Part shown: in pieces, positions 18,449 to 27,263 of the stretch | Layout: each line of letters begins with the position of its first letter | Position numbering within the stretch: the stretch's first letter is position 1 | Origin: Gillisia sp. CAL575 | GTDB taxonomy: Bacteria; Bacteroidota; Bacteroidia; Flavobacteriales; Flavobacteriaceae | DNA length: 64,000 bases | Assembly: GCF_000403785.1 (NCBI RefSeq) | Contig: NZ_APHJ01000021.1 | Span: forward strand, 310,001 to 374,000 | Reading direction: 5' to 3' | Made by a program: the position numbers and the translations under genes | The notes under the pieces: generated by a model | Seen by the model: only the letters and a program-made list of their open reading frames with translations | Databases searched by the model: none | What the model was told of the DNA's origin: nothing

Positions 18449-20239
18449 ATGTTCGCACGAGCCAAACCCGGTTTTCAAAAATTTTTACTCTGGAAGACCA
18501 ATAATCTTACTCAACATCAATTCATATTAATTCTTAGTGCCCTCATTGGGCTTGCCAGTGGATTAGGGGCCGTATTGATTAAAAACCTTACTCACTTTAT
18601 TCAGGAATTACTAGAAGGAAAATTAATTGCGAATGCACATCATGCATTTTATTTCATTTTCCCCATAATTGGCCTTGCCCTAACGCTTCTTATCTTAAGA
18701 TACGGACTTAACAAAAAGATTGGTCACGGGATTCCTTCTACACTTTATGCTATTTCTAAAAGAAAAGGTCTAATGAAACCTTTCCAGATGTACGCATCTT
18801 TATTAACAGCTCCTATCACTGTTGGCTTTGGGGGATCTGTGGGACTGGAAGGACCAACCGTTGCAACCGGCGCCTCTCTGGGTTCCAACATTGCCCGGGT
18901 ATTCCAGATGAATCAAACCCACCGCACGTTGCTAATTGGATGTGCTGCAGCAGGAGCCATGTCCTCTATCTTTAAAGCCCCAATTGCTGCAATAATTTTC
19001 GCTATAGAAGTCTTTAGTTTAGATCTCACTTTGATCTCTATGCTTCCCCTACTTATCGCTTCAGTTTCTGCAATTCTAACTTCCTATTTTTTCTTTGGAT
19101 CAGATATTATTTTACCATTTCAGCTTCAAGATAAATTCATCATTTCTGAAGTGCCTTTTTATATTATTCTCGGAATTCTAGCTGCTTTCATTTCGATGTA
19201 TTTTACCTCTGTATATTTCAAAATGAATGAATTATTTAAGAAATTAGGTTCACCCATACGAAGACTTTTAATTGGAGGAATAGGTCTTGGAGTGCTTGTT
19301 TATTTGATACCGCCACTCTATGGAGAGGGTTATAATGTAATAAATAACCTGCTTACTGAAAACTACATCAAAGCATTGGGTACTAATTTATTTAATGATT
19401 ACTTGGAAAATATCTGGGTGGTAGTGGCATTGCTGGCTGGCCTAGTCATCTTCAAAATAATAGCAACTTCACTAACGTTTGGAGCGGGGGGAGTTGGAGG
19501 AATTTTTGCACCGGTTCTTTTTATGGGAAGCGCTATGGGGCATGGATTTGCTCTAATTATAAATAATTTAGGAATCTTAAAAAACCCTATATCGGTAAGT
19601 AGTTTTACATTAGTAGGAATGGCTGGCTTAATGGCTGGCGTTTTACACGCTCCTCTAACTGCTATTTTCTTGATTGCCGAACTCACAGGTGGATATGGAC
19701 TTTTTGTGCCCTTAATGATCACTGCCACGATTTCATATATGATCACTAATCAATTTCAACCGCACTCCGTGTACACCATGGAATTAGCAATGAAAGGTGA
19801 GCTTTTAACTCATGACAAGGATAAAGCCGTACTTACCTTGATGAATATTAGAAATCTTATTGAAACAAATTTTATAAAACTCCAAATGGATATGACTTTA
19901 GGAGATGTTATCCATAAAGGGGTTACAAAATCTTCACGAAATTTATATCCAGTTTTAGATAGCAAAGGCCATTTTGCTGGAATAATTTTGTTGGATGACA
20001 TTAGACCGATTATGTTTGATAGAGATCTATATGATAAAGTAACTGTACAGGAACTTATGCAGCGAGCCCCAGAAATAATTGATATCAACAAAGATGGAAT
20101 GCAGGATATTATGAGAAAATTTCAGGAAAGTGATGCGTGGAATTTACCGGTAACAGAAAATGATATATATATTGGGTTTGTATCCAAGTCTAAATTGCTC
20201 ACTGCATATAGACAAAAACTAATTGAAGTAACCGTTTAA
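18449..20239 (+). CDS. ClC-family chloride channel/antiporter with C-terminal CBS pair
   Basis: A 596-residue membrane protein. The ClC selectivity motifs are recognisable: GHGIPS (92-97, GSGIP equivalent), GLEGP (gating Glu134) and GGIFAP near residue 350. About ten hydrophobic segments occupy residues 25-440, and the C-terminal 140 residues form two CBS-like modules (MTLGDVIHKG...; TVQELMQRAPEIID...). The conserved gating glutamate fits either channel or proton-coupled exchanger activity. It precedes a small membrane protein gene by three bases. Confidence 0.9.
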   Translation: MFARAKPGFQKFLLWKTNNLTQHQFILILSALIGLASGLGAVLIKNLTHFIQELLEGKLIANAHHAFYFIFPIIGLALTLLILRYGLNKKIGHGIPSTLYAISKRKGLMKPFQMYASLLTAPITVGFGGSVGLEGPTVATGASLGSNIARVFQMNQTHRTLLIGCAAAGAMSSIFKAPIAAIIFAIEVFSLDLTLISMLPLLIASVSAILTSYFFFGSDIILPFQLQDKFIISEVPFYIILGILAAFISMYFTSVYFKMNELFKKLGSPIRRLLIGGIGLGVLVYLIPPLYGEGYNVINNLLTENYIKALGTNLFNDYLENIWVVVALLAGLVIFKIIATSLTFGAGGVGGIFAPVLFMGSAMGHGFALIINNLGILKNPISVSSFTLVGMAGLMAGVLHAPLTAIFLIAELTGGYGLFVPLMITATISYMITNQFQPHSVYTMELAMKGELLTHDKDKAVLTLMNIRNLIETNFIKLQMDMTLGDVIHKGVTKSSRNLYPVLDSKGHFAGIILLDDIRPIMFDRDLYDKVTVQELMQRAPEIIDINKDGMQDIMRKFQESDAWNLPVTENDIYIGFVSKSKLLTAYRQKLIEVTV

Positions 20240-20242
20240 AAA

Positions 20243-20482
20243 ATGAAAATAGTAATTAAAATACTGGCGATCTCCATTCTAATTGCCGTTGGAATTGGCT
20301 TTTATTATAGAATAAATGATGACGTGCTTCTTGGAGATAGAATTATTGGTATTGCTGTGCTTGCTAGTGCTTTTGTCCTGATGCCCATATTCTTATACGT
20401 TCGTTGGAATGGCAAAAAATTAAGCGATTATACTCTTACCAAAGAAAACATGGACAAAATGCGCGATAACCGCAGGGAGTAA
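20243..20482 (+). CDS. Small two-helix membrane protein, unknown
   Basis: A 79-residue protein with two hydrophobic helices (about 4-20 and 33-53) and a charged C-terminal tail (KENMDKMRDNRRE). It starts three bases after the ClC gene stop, so the two are very likely co-transcribed and it may be an accessory to the channel. No named family was recognised. Confidence 0.7.
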   Translation: MKIVIKILAISILIAVGIGFYYRINDDVLLGDRIIGIAVLASAFVLMPIFLYVRWNGKKLSDYTLTKENMDKMRDNRRE

Positions 20483-20547
20483 AAGGGATATAATTAATAA
20501 TGGTAAAAAATATTTCGAATTGAGCAAAAAGGATAAATTATTATATG

Positions 20548-20555
20548 TAAGTTTG
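20548..20555 (+). promoter_or_regulatory. Putative -7 box of the cold-shock gene
   Basis: TAAGTTTG matches TAnnTTTG, 27 bp before the ATG at 20583. It lies inside a possible N-terminal extension of the ORF, arguing against that longer form. Confidence 0.4.
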
Positions 20556-20582
20556 TCCTTTATTAATTTTTATTTTATTACA

Positions 20583-20780
20583 ATGGAAGGTACAGTTAAA
20601 TTTTTCAATGAGTCTAAAGGTTACGGATTCATCACTAACGATGACACAGGGAGAGACATCTTTGTTCACGTTACAGGTCTTAATGGAGAGTCTTTAAATG
20701 AAGGCGACAAAGTTGAGTACGTTGAAGAAGAAGGAAGAAAAGGACTAACGGCTGCTCAAGTACGTTTGATCCACGATTAA
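20583..20780 (+). CDS. Cold-shock protein, CspA family
   Basis: A 65-residue single cold-shock domain that binds single-stranded nucleic acid as an RNA chaperone. RNP1 is KGYGFI (12-17) and RNP2 is IFVHV (26-30). The ATG at 20583 gives the standard family start (MEGTVKFFN); the frame stays open upstream to a TTG at 20520, but that would add 21 unusual residues and cover the promoter. It is followed by a strong terminator. Confidence 0.95.
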   Translation: MEGTVKFFNESKGYGFITNDDTGRDIFVHVTGLNGESLNEGDKVEYVEEEGRKGLTAAQVRLIHD

Positions 20781-20808
20781 TATATTTTTATATTTAATTC
20801 GAAGATTT

Positions 20809-20842
20809 AAAAACCCGTCTAAATTAATTTAGACGGGTTTTT
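20809..20842. terminator. Bidirectional rho-independent terminator
   Basis: Perfect stem AAAAACCCGTCTAAA / TTTAGACGGGTTTTT with a TTAA loop, between the convergent cold-shock and threonine dehydrogenase genes. Confidence 0.92.
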
Positions 20843-20845
20843 TTA

Positions 20846-21811
20846 TTACTTATTTTCTAAGGAAAGGGACTCTTTTAATCCCTTCAGCATAACATGAGTG
20901 AGATTTTTAAGATCGTACTCATGCTTCCAATTCCAATCTGTTCTTGCAGCGCTATCATCTATACTACTTGGCCAAGAATCGGCAATTGCCTGTCTAAAAT
21001 CTGGCTTGTAATTTATTTCAAATTCTGGTATTTCCTTTTTAATCGCTCCAGCTAATTCTTTTGGAGTGAAACTCATTGCAGATAAATTATAAGATGATCT
21101 TACCTTCACGTTCTCTGCAGGCTCATTCATAATATCTACGGTTGCCTTAATTGCATCTTCCATAAACATCATAGGCAAAGCAGTTTCTTCACTTAAAAAT
21201 GACGTATATTTTCCCGTCCTTAATGCTTCATGAAATATTTCTATAGCATAATCTGTAGTTCCTCCTCCAGGTAAGGTTTTGTAACTAATAATCCCAGGAA
21301 ATCTAATGCTTCTAACATCCACACCAAATTTATTAAAGAAATATTCACACCAACGTTCCCCGGTTTGTTTACTAATTCCATATACCGTGGTTGGTTCCAT
21401 GATAGTAGTTTGAGGAGTATCATGCTTTGGGGTACTTGGTCCAAAAACAGCAATACTAGATGGCCAGAATACTTTTTTAATCTTTTTGTCTTTCGCAAGG
21501 TTAAGTATTATGAAAAGGGAATCCATATTTAAACTCCAAGCTTTCATCGGCATTTTCTCCGCGGTGGCACTTAACATCGCAGCCATTAAATAAACATCTG
21601 TAATACTATGCTTTTCAACAAGACCTGCAATTCCACTTTCATCTGTAGCATCCATTATTTCGAATGGACCACTAGACATAAGATCTTCGCTTCCTTCTTT
21701 TATATCACTTGCAATTACATTATCATTACCATGCAGTTCGCGCAGTCTTAATGCAAGCTCACTTCCAATTTGACCGGAAGCTCCAATAATCAATATTTTT
21801 TCTGAAATCAT
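20846..21811 (-). CDS. L-threonine 3-dehydrogenase, NAD-dependent, extended-SDR type
   Basis: A 321-residue Rossmann protein with GASGQIG (10-16) at the N terminus and a YGISK (YxxxK) catalytic pair, resembling the UDP-galactose 4-epimerase-like threonine dehydrogenases known from Flavobacterium frigidimaris, which oxidise threonine to 2-amino-3-oxobutyrate. The start at 21811 is chosen over an in-frame start at 21895 because a TATATTTG promoter box lies between them and family members begin with the Rossmann strand. Epimerase activity is a less likely alternative. Confidence 0.82.
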   Translation of the reverse strand: MISEKILIIGASGQIGSELALRLRELHGNDNVIASDIKEGSEDLMSSGPFEIMDATDESGIAGLVEKHSITDVYLMAAMLSATAEKMPMKAWSLNMDSLFIILNLAKDKKIKKVFWPSSIAVFGPSTPKHDTPQTTIMEPTTVYGISKQTGERWCEYFFNKFGVDVRSIRFPGIISYKTLPGGGTTDYAIEIFHEALRTGKYTSFLSEETALPMMFMEDAIKATVDIMNEPAENVKVRSSYNLSAMSFTPKELAGAIKKEIPEFEINYKPDFRQAIADSWPSSIDDSAARTDWNWKHEYDLKNLTHVMLKGLKESLSLENK

Positions 21812-21829
21812 TCTGTAAATTTTACAGCG

Positions 21830-21837
21830 CAAATATA
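21830..21837 (-). promoter_or_regulatory. Putative -7 box of the threonine dehydrogenase gene
   Basis: Minus-strand TATATTTG matches TAnnTTTG, 18 bp upstream of the ATG at 21811. Confidence 0.45.
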
Positions 21838-21955
21838 TCCATTTCAAATATGATGCTATAACATTCCATCTAAAAAAGGAAGTTAATACCTGCATATTGA
21901 AAGCAATTTATTTTGGCAATGGTTTTTCCTTAACTTTGCTTTACAAGATAAGCTT

Positions 21956-22576
21956 ATGAAAAACTCCTTTTGGATTTTATTAATATTTGTAATGGCTGGA
22001 TGCAACCAAAAAACCACAGAAAATTCTAATGAATCAGACAGAGAAAAAAATCAATTAGCTCTCACTCAAAAATTAGAAACTTCAAAAACTGAAGTGGTTC
22101 TGTTACCCGAAGCTCAAGAGTTCACTAATGAATGGTTGGCGTATATCACTGCCCAAAGCGAGATTGAGAACTTAAAGAATTACACATTAAACGATGTTAT
22201 TTCTAATGCCACTCCAATAACAGAGATTATGAAGTCTTTGCAAGAAACAGTGCCGGCAAGATTACAATCCAATGCCGTTAAGGCCAGATTAGGAGTTCTT
22301 GTAACTAAATCTAAGATCCTCCAACAACTCGCAGAAAAAAGAGAGCCTAATCCAGAAGGAATTGCTAAAACAGCAAACGAATTAGGTTTAGAATGGAATA
22401 ATTTTAAAATTCAGATAAACGAGCTTTTCTTAAAAACTTTAGAAGAGTTTGAAGAAGAATTAGATGCAATTGAAAATGACGATGAGCAATCTCCAAATAG
22501 GACAATTCCTGCCCCAAGTAAAAGACCAGTAGATAATAGAAAATCACGGGATTCTATCATAATAGAAAACCTTTAA
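21956..22576 (+). CDS. Lipoprotein of unknown function
   Basis: A 206-residue protein with a lipoprotein signal peptide (lipobox VMAGC, lipidated Cys16). The rest is mostly helical and acidic (EEFEEELDAIENDDE near 163-180), with a proline-rich C-terminal tail. No acidic export signal follows the Cys directly (CNQKTTEN), so a periplasm-facing anchor is more likely than surface exposure. It precedes the next secreted protein gene by 20 bp, suggesting an operon. Family not recognised. Confidence 0.65.
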   Translation: MKNSFWILLIFVMAGCNQKTTENSNESDREKNQLALTQKLETSKTEVVLLPEAQEFTNEWLAYITAQSEIENLKNYTLNDVISNATPITEIMKSLQETVPARLQSNAVKARLGVLVTKSKILQQLAEKREPNPEGIAKTANELGLEWNNFKIQINELFLKTLEEFEEELDAIENDDEQSPNRTIPAPSKRPVDNRKSRDSIIIENL

Positions 22577-22596
22577 AAATTATTAATTTCAGAAAT

Positions 22597-23148
22597 ATGA
22601 ATAAACTAATTCTCCTTCTTTTAATTTCCGCTTTTGCATGTAACAATGTGCAATCTCAGAAAAACGAAACATCTTCAGAAAAATCGGAAACTAAAAAGAT
22701 AGCTTCTAAAGAAAATTCAAAAGAAAAAATTAATACAGCTTTAGAAAATTGGCATAAAGCTGCAGCTTCAGCAAACTTTGATGAGTATTTCAATTTAATG
22801 ACAGAAGATGGAGTATTTATAGGTACCGATGCTACAGAAAATTGGCAAAACAAGGAATTCCAAGAATTCTCTAAACCTTATTTTGACAAAGGAAAGGCTT
22901 GGAGTTTTACTTCTTTAGAACGCAATATCTACACAAAGAAAGGCAACAATCTTGCTTGGTTCGATGAGCTTTTAAGCACCCAAATGGGAATCTGCCGGGG
23001 ATCCGGAATTATGGAAAATGTAGACGGAGCATGGAAGGTGAAACATTATGTACTTTCTATAGCAATTCCAAACGATAATGTTTCAGAAGTAACAGCTTTA
23101 AAAAAACAAACCGATAGTTTATTGATTTCAAAGCTTCTAACTAAATAG
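22597..23148 (+). CDS. Exported SnoaL/NTF2-like (DUF4440-type) protein
   Basis: A 183-residue protein with an N-terminal signal peptide (about 1-20; a Cys at 15 may be lipidated, though the lipobox is imperfect), a Lys/Glu-rich linker and an NTF2-like domain from about residue 45 (ALENWHKAAASANFDEYFNLMTEDGVFIGTD split over two strands), with GAWKVKHYVLSIAIPN near the C terminus. Such domains are small alpha/beta cones with binding or enzymatic roles; no function is assigned. Downstream partner of the 21956 lipoprotein and followed by a terminator. Confidence 0.75.
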   Translation: MNKLILLLLISAFACNNVQSQKNETSSEKSETKKIASKENSKEKINTALENWHKAAASANFDEYFNLMTEDGVFIGTDATENWQNKEFQEFSKPYFDKGKAWSFTSLERNIYTKKGNNLAWFDELLSTQMGICRGSGIMENVDGAWKVKHYVLSIAIPNDNVSEVTALKKQTDSLLISKLLTK

Positions 23149-23174
23149 AACTTTTTCAATTCATAATTCCTAAC

Positions 23175-23212
23175 AAAAAGAGCCTTCAAATAAAAATTTG
23201 AAGGCTCTTTTT
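23175..23212 (+). terminator. Rho-independent terminator
   Basis: A 16-bp perfect stem AAAAAGAGCCTTCAAA / TTTGAAGGCTCTTTTT with a 6-nt loop, shortly after the stop at 23148. Confidence 0.92.
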
Positions 23213-23353
23213 ACTTTTCCAAAAGCCAGATTCAGACTTTATAAAATTTAAAATAGTATGGTTTAAGATGCAAAATCTCACTTCTTGTAATTATCAATTA
23301 TAATCTTCTACTTTTTAGTATTTTAGCGTGAAAATTTTAACTTATTCTTTTAA

Positions 23354-25426
23354 ATGAAAAAAATAACTAATGCACTAATTTTATCTGCACTTGCAGCAAC
23401 GGTAGTAACCGGTTGTAAAAGTGACGATAAGAAAATGGAAGTTAAAGAAGAATCCCGTGGGATCAATTTAGCTTTTATGGACACTACAATGAGTCCGAAA
23501 GAAGATTTCTTTAGATATGTAAACGGTACTTGGGCCGATTCTACAGAGATCCCAGATGATAATACTACATGGGGTAGTTTTAATGAACTTAGAAAAAACA
23601 CCGATGAGGATGCACTTTCTTTATTGGAAAAAGCTTCAAACAACAAAGATCTAGATGCAAATAGCGATCAAGCAAAAGCTGTTTACCTATATCAGAGTAT
23701 AATGGATACGGTTGCTAGAGATAAAAATGGCGTTGCTCCTTTAACTCCTTACTTAGAAAAAATTGCGGCTATCCAAAATAAGCAAGACCTTCAGGCTTTT
23801 CTTACTGAAATGCAACAATATGGTGGTGCTGGTTTCTTCGCATTTGGAGTGCGTGCAGATGCAAAAGATAGTAATGCAAACGCTGCCTATCTTTATCCTG
23901 CTGGTTTAGGTTTGCCAGATAGAGACTATTATGTTGAAATGGACGCAAGCACTAAAGAAACTCGTGAGAACTATAAGAAGCACGTTACAAAAATGTTGCA
24001 GTATTTAGGAGATTCTGAAGCAGATGCTACAAAGAGTGCAGAAACAATTCTGGCTTTCGAGACTAGCTTAGCAACTCCTCAAATGGACAAAGTAGATCGT
24101 AGAGATGCTAGAAAGAGTTACAATCCAATGTCTGTAGCACAATTGCAAAAAAGAGTCTCAGCATTAGACTGGAAAGCTTATTTTAATGCTATTGGAGCCT
24201 CTAAAATAGATACTGTAATTGTGTCTCAACCCAAATATATGGATGCTTTGCAAAAAACATTTGTAGCAAATAAAGTTGCAGACTGGAAAACTTATTTACG
24301 TTGGAATCTATTGAATGATGCATCTTCAGCATTAAGCATGGAAATAGAACAAACTAATTGGGATTTCTACAACAAAACACTTCAAGGCGCAAAAGAGCAA
24401 CGTCCGCTTAAGGAACGTGCTTTACAAACTGTAAATGGAACTTTAGGAGAAGCTTTAGGTAAGTTATATGTAGAAGAGAATTTCCCGCCAGAAGCTAAGA
24501 AAAAAGCTCAGGAAATGATTGCAAATATCATTAAGTCTTACGAGGTTAGAATAGACAATCTTACTTGGATGAGTGATAGTACTAAAACAAAAGCTAAAGA
24601 AAAATTAGCTTCTACTACCATTAAAGTAGGCTATCCAGATGAGTGGAAAGATTACAGTTCTTTAGATATTGTAAATCCAAAAGATGGAAAAGGATCATTT
24701 TTCCAAAACATGCTAAATGCTGCGAAATGGAATGTAAAAGAAGACATGGCAAAATTGGGAACGCCAGTAGATAAAACCGAATGGTTTATGGCTCCTCAAA
24801 TTGTGAATGCTTATTACAACCCAAGTTATAATGAAATTGTATTTCCTGCGGCTATCCTACAACCGCCTTTCTACGATTACAAAGCAGATGCTGCTGTAAA
24901 TTATGGTGGAATTGGAGCAGTGATTGGTCATGAGATCTCGCATGGATTCGATGATAGTGGGTCACGTTTCGATGCTGAAGGAAATTTAAACAACTGGTGG
25001 AGCGATAAAGATCTTGAGTCTTTTGAAGGTCTTGGAGGAGCTTTAGCAGATCAATATAGCGCTATAGAAGTTTTAGACAGTGTTTATATTAACGGAAAAT
25101 TTACTTTAGGTGAAAATATTGGAGATCTAGGTGGTGTGAATGCTGCTTATGACGGACTTCAATTACATTTAAAAGAGCACGGAAACCCTGGTGAAATAGA
25201 CGGATTCACACCAGAGCAACGTTTCTTCCTTTCTTGGGCAACCGTTTGGAGAACTAAGATGAGAGATGAAGCTTTAAGAAATAGAATTAAAACAGATCCG
25301 CATTCTCCTGGAATGTATCGCGCATATGTGCCATTACAAAATATAGATGCTTTTTACGAGGCTTTCGAAATTACGGAAGGTGATAAAATGTATGTAAAAC
25401 CAGAGAACAGAGTTAAGATTTGGTAA
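23354..25426 (+). CDS. M13-family zinc metallopeptidase (neprilysin/PepO type), lipoprotein
   Basis: A 690-residue secreted oligopeptidase. A lipoprotein signal (lipobox VTGC, Cys21) is followed by CKSDDKK, resembling the acidic surface-export signal of Bacteroidota lipoproteins, so it may face the outside. The peptidase M13 N-terminal domain is helical; the catalytic part has HEISH (526-530, Zn ligands and base) and ENIGD (587-591, third Zn ligand and Asp). Likely role: degradation of short peptides for nutrition. Single gene followed by a terminator. Confidence 0.94.
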   Translation: MKKITNALILSALAATVVTGCKSDDKKMEVKEESRGINLAFMDTTMSPKEDFFRYVNGTWADSTEIPDDNTTWGSFNELRKNTDEDALSLLEKASNNKDLDANSDQAKAVYLYQSIMDTVARDKNGVAPLTPYLEKIAAIQNKQDLQAFLTEMQQYGGAGFFAFGVRADAKDSNANAAYLYPAGLGLPDRDYYVEMDASTKETRENYKKHVTKMLQYLGDSEADATKSAETILAFETSLATPQMDKVDRRDARKSYNPMSVAQLQKRVSALDWKAYFNAIGASKIDTVIVSQPKYMDALQKTFVANKVADWKTYLRWNLLNDASSALSMEIEQTNWDFYNKTLQGAKEQRPLKERALQTVNGTLGEALGKLYVEENFPPEAKKKAQEMIANIIKSYEVRIDNLTWMSDSTKTKAKEKLASTTIKVGYPDEWKDYSSLDIVNPKDGKGSFFQNMLNAAKWNVKEDMAKLGTPVDKTEWFMAPQIVNAYYNPSYNEIVFPAAILQPPFYDYKADAAVNYGGIGAVIGHEISHGFDDSGSRFDAEGNLNNWWSDKDLESFEGLGGALADQYSAIEVLDSVYINGKFTLGENIGDLGGVNAAYDGLQLHLKEHGNPGEIDGFTPEQRFFLSWATVWRTKMRDEALRNRIKTDPHSPGMYRAYVPLQNIDAFYEAFEITEGDKMYVKPENRVKIW

Positions 25427-25445
25427 AATATTAAGTTGATATTAG

Positions 25446-25475
25446 AAAAGGGCCGCAGTGATGTTGGCCCTTTTT
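25446..25475 (+). terminator. Rho-independent terminator of the M13 peptidase gene
   Basis: Stem AAAAGGGCC / GGCCCTTTT with an 11-nt loop and a T-rich tail, 20 bp after the stop codon. Confidence 0.85.
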
Positions 25476-25478
25476 CTT

Positions 25479-25590
25479 TGGCTGCGTCCCCCACGCAAAA
25501 AAGCATGGCGGTCGGGCTATTCGCTAAAGTCCCCATTGCAAAAAGCAATCGGGAGCTACCGCTGCTATCCCTCGCAGGAGGTATAACCTC
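25479..25590. repeat. GC-rich intergenic segment with small hairpins
   Basis: This stretch is clearly richer in G and C than its neighbours and holds short hairpins such as ATTGC-aaaaa-GCAAT. The overlapping reading frames have no protein-like features. It looks like a dispersed repeat, but only one copy is in this window, so the repeat status is an inference. Confidence 0.4.
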
Positions 25591-25598
25591 ATTAATAA

Positions 25599-26229
25599 TG
25601 TCATTTCGAAGGAGCTTTTTTAGCGACTGAGAAATCTCTATACGACTACAAACTTTCTGTTCCATTGAGATCTCTCACTGCAGTCGAGATGACAAACCCT
25701 GAAAATATTGCTAGCATGAAAATGTCATTTCGAGCGGAGTTGAGAAATCCTGTGATTTAGAAAAACCTTCAACCTAATGTCATTTCGAAGGAGCTTTTTT
25801 AGCGACTGAGAAATCTCTATTTGACTACAAAATTTCTGTCCATTGAGATCTCTCCCTGCAGTCGAGAGGACAAACCCTGAAAATAATGCTAGCATGAAAA
25901 TGTCATTTCGAGCGGAGTTGAGAAATCCTGTGATTTAGAAAGACCTTCAACCTACTGTCATTTCGAAGGAGCTTTTTTAGCGACTGGGAAATCTCTATTT
26001 AACTACAAAAATTTTTGTCCATTGAGATCTCTCCCTGCAGTCGAGATGACAAACCCTGAAAATAATGCTAGCATGAAAATGTCATTTCGAACGGAGTTGA
26101 GAAATCCTGTGATTTAGAAAAACCTTCAACCTAATGTCATTTCGAAGGAGCTTTTTTAGCGACTGAGAAATCTCTATTTGACCACAAAATTTCTGTCCAT
26201 TGAGATCTCTCCCTGCAGTCGAGATGACA
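25599..26229. repeat. Tandem array of a 179-bp palindromic unit, 3.5 copies
   Basis: Units begin at 25599, 25778, 25956 and 26135 (last copy half length), with periods of 179, 178 and 179 bp and only scattered substitutions. Each unit starts with TGTCATTTCGAAGGAG, runs through GACTGAGAAATCTC and a near-inverse copy (GAGATCTCT...GCAGTCGAGATGACA), and ends with a second partial motif TGTCATTTCGAGCGGAG. The first half can fold into a long hairpin. It fills the space between the convergent M13 peptidase and SDR genes. Confidence 0.9.
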
Positions 26230-26237
26230 AGTTAGTA

Positions 26238-27041
26238 TTAAATTGTACTCTTAAATTGATACCCTAAGAGATTATCAATCTTCACAGATTTTATATTCTT
26301 GCCTTTAGAAACCGAATCCTCATTAAAACTCATGCTTGCCAATCCTTTTTCTGTGGCTGCTCTACTATAATAATCTTTACGAGTTGGATGCTCCGGATAA
26401 ACTCCATGAAAGGTTTCTCCCCATGCCTCTTTATTCAAAATGGTTTCAATGATACCAATACAATCCTCCAAATGAATCAGGTTTACCGGACCATCCGGAT
26501 CTTTTAAATCCAATTTCCCAGAAAGGTAATTTACAGGATGCCTCCCAGGCCCAATCAATCCGCCAAATCTAATAATGCTTGTCGCATAATTATCTGAATC
26601 CTTTAAAAGTTTCTCTGCTCCTATTAACTGCTTAGCATTTTCAGCATTCCCATTAGCAGAATCGTCTTCTGTATATTCAGGAAGATCAGTTCTATCTTCA
26701 TACACCGAAGTTGCACTCACAAAAAGCACTTTTTCGATCCTAGATTTTTCGATATAAGAATTAAGTCGGCCTATTTTTCCAATAAAATTTACTTCAGGAT
26801 CTTTTCTTAATCCTGGCGGGATATCTATGATAAGCACTTCAGAATCTTTTAAAAAAGAAGTCATATCTCCTTGAACTCCTTCTTCAAAAAGTTGAATTTT
26901 ATAGGGAATAATCCCTTCCGCAGAGAGTAAATTAATCTTATCTCTACTGGTAGTAGTACCTTTAACTATATGCCCAGCTTCAATCAGTTTCTTTGCAAGT
27001 GGCAGTCCTAACCATCCACAACCTAATGTTGAAATATTCAT
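26238..27041 (-). CDS. NAD(P)-binding SDR-like protein (YeeZ-type epimerase/dehydratase)
   Basis: A 267-residue Rossmann-fold protein. The N terminus MNISTLGCGWLGLPLAKKL is the NAD(P)-binding glycine loop, and residues around 135-200 (SIIRFGGLIGPGRHPVNYLSG) match the extended-SDR proteins annotated as NAD-dependent epimerase/dehydratase. A classical YxxxK catalytic pair is not evident in the usual place, so the reaction is uncertain. It is convergent with the tandem repeat array and M13 gene. Confidence 0.75.
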   Translation of the reverse strand: MNISTLGCGWLGLPLAKKLIEAGHIVKGTTTSRDKINLLSAEGIIPYKIQLFEEGVQGDMTSFLKDSEVLIIDIPPGLRKDPEVNFIGKIGRLNSYIEKSRIEKVLFVSATSVYEDRTDLPEYTEDDSANGNAENAKQLIGAEKLLKDSDNYATSIIRFGGLIGPGRHPVNYLSGKLDLKDPDGPVNLIHLEDCIGIIETILNKEAWGETFHGVYPEHPTRKDYYSRAATEKGLASMSFNEDSVSKGKNIKSVKIDNLLGYQFKSTI

Positions 27042-27107
27042 TTTATTCTTTTTTAATTCACGTTTAGATAAGCTATGATGTTCCCTAAATATTTACGTAT
27101 AAAGACC

Positions 27108-27171
27108 CTGAAACGAGTTCAGGCTGACGATACTAATTTTTAAAATTGTCGTCATGCTGAACTTGTTTCAG
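27108..27171. repeat. Dispersed palindrome, CTGAA family (copy 1)
   Basis: Inverted arms of 23 bp (27108-27130 and 27149-27171), matching at about 20 positions, contain CTGAAACGAGTTCAG and CTGAACTTGTTTCAG and end in CGTCA-type termini around an 18-nt AT-rich loop. Related copies lie at 34189-34272 and 50612-50694. Confidence 0.75.
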
Positions 27172-27263
27172 CATCTAATTAGAAATCCTGAAATATTCTC
27201 ACGAGCCTCAACATGAGGCTTATGAATTTTCTATTAAAGCAATCCTAATAAATCCGATATCTC

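Noticed and set aside
20520-20582. N-terminal extension of the cold-shock protein
   Set aside because: It would cover a TAnnTTTG promoter box and precede the invariant family start MEGTVKFF.
25436-25665. Short open frames on both strands over the GC-rich patch and first tandem unit
   Set aside because: They span a terminator and repeats, have no protein-like pattern and break in later repeat units.
25599-26229. CRISPR array
   Set aside because: The unit is 179 bp, near-identical throughout and without unique spacers; no cas genes are nearby.
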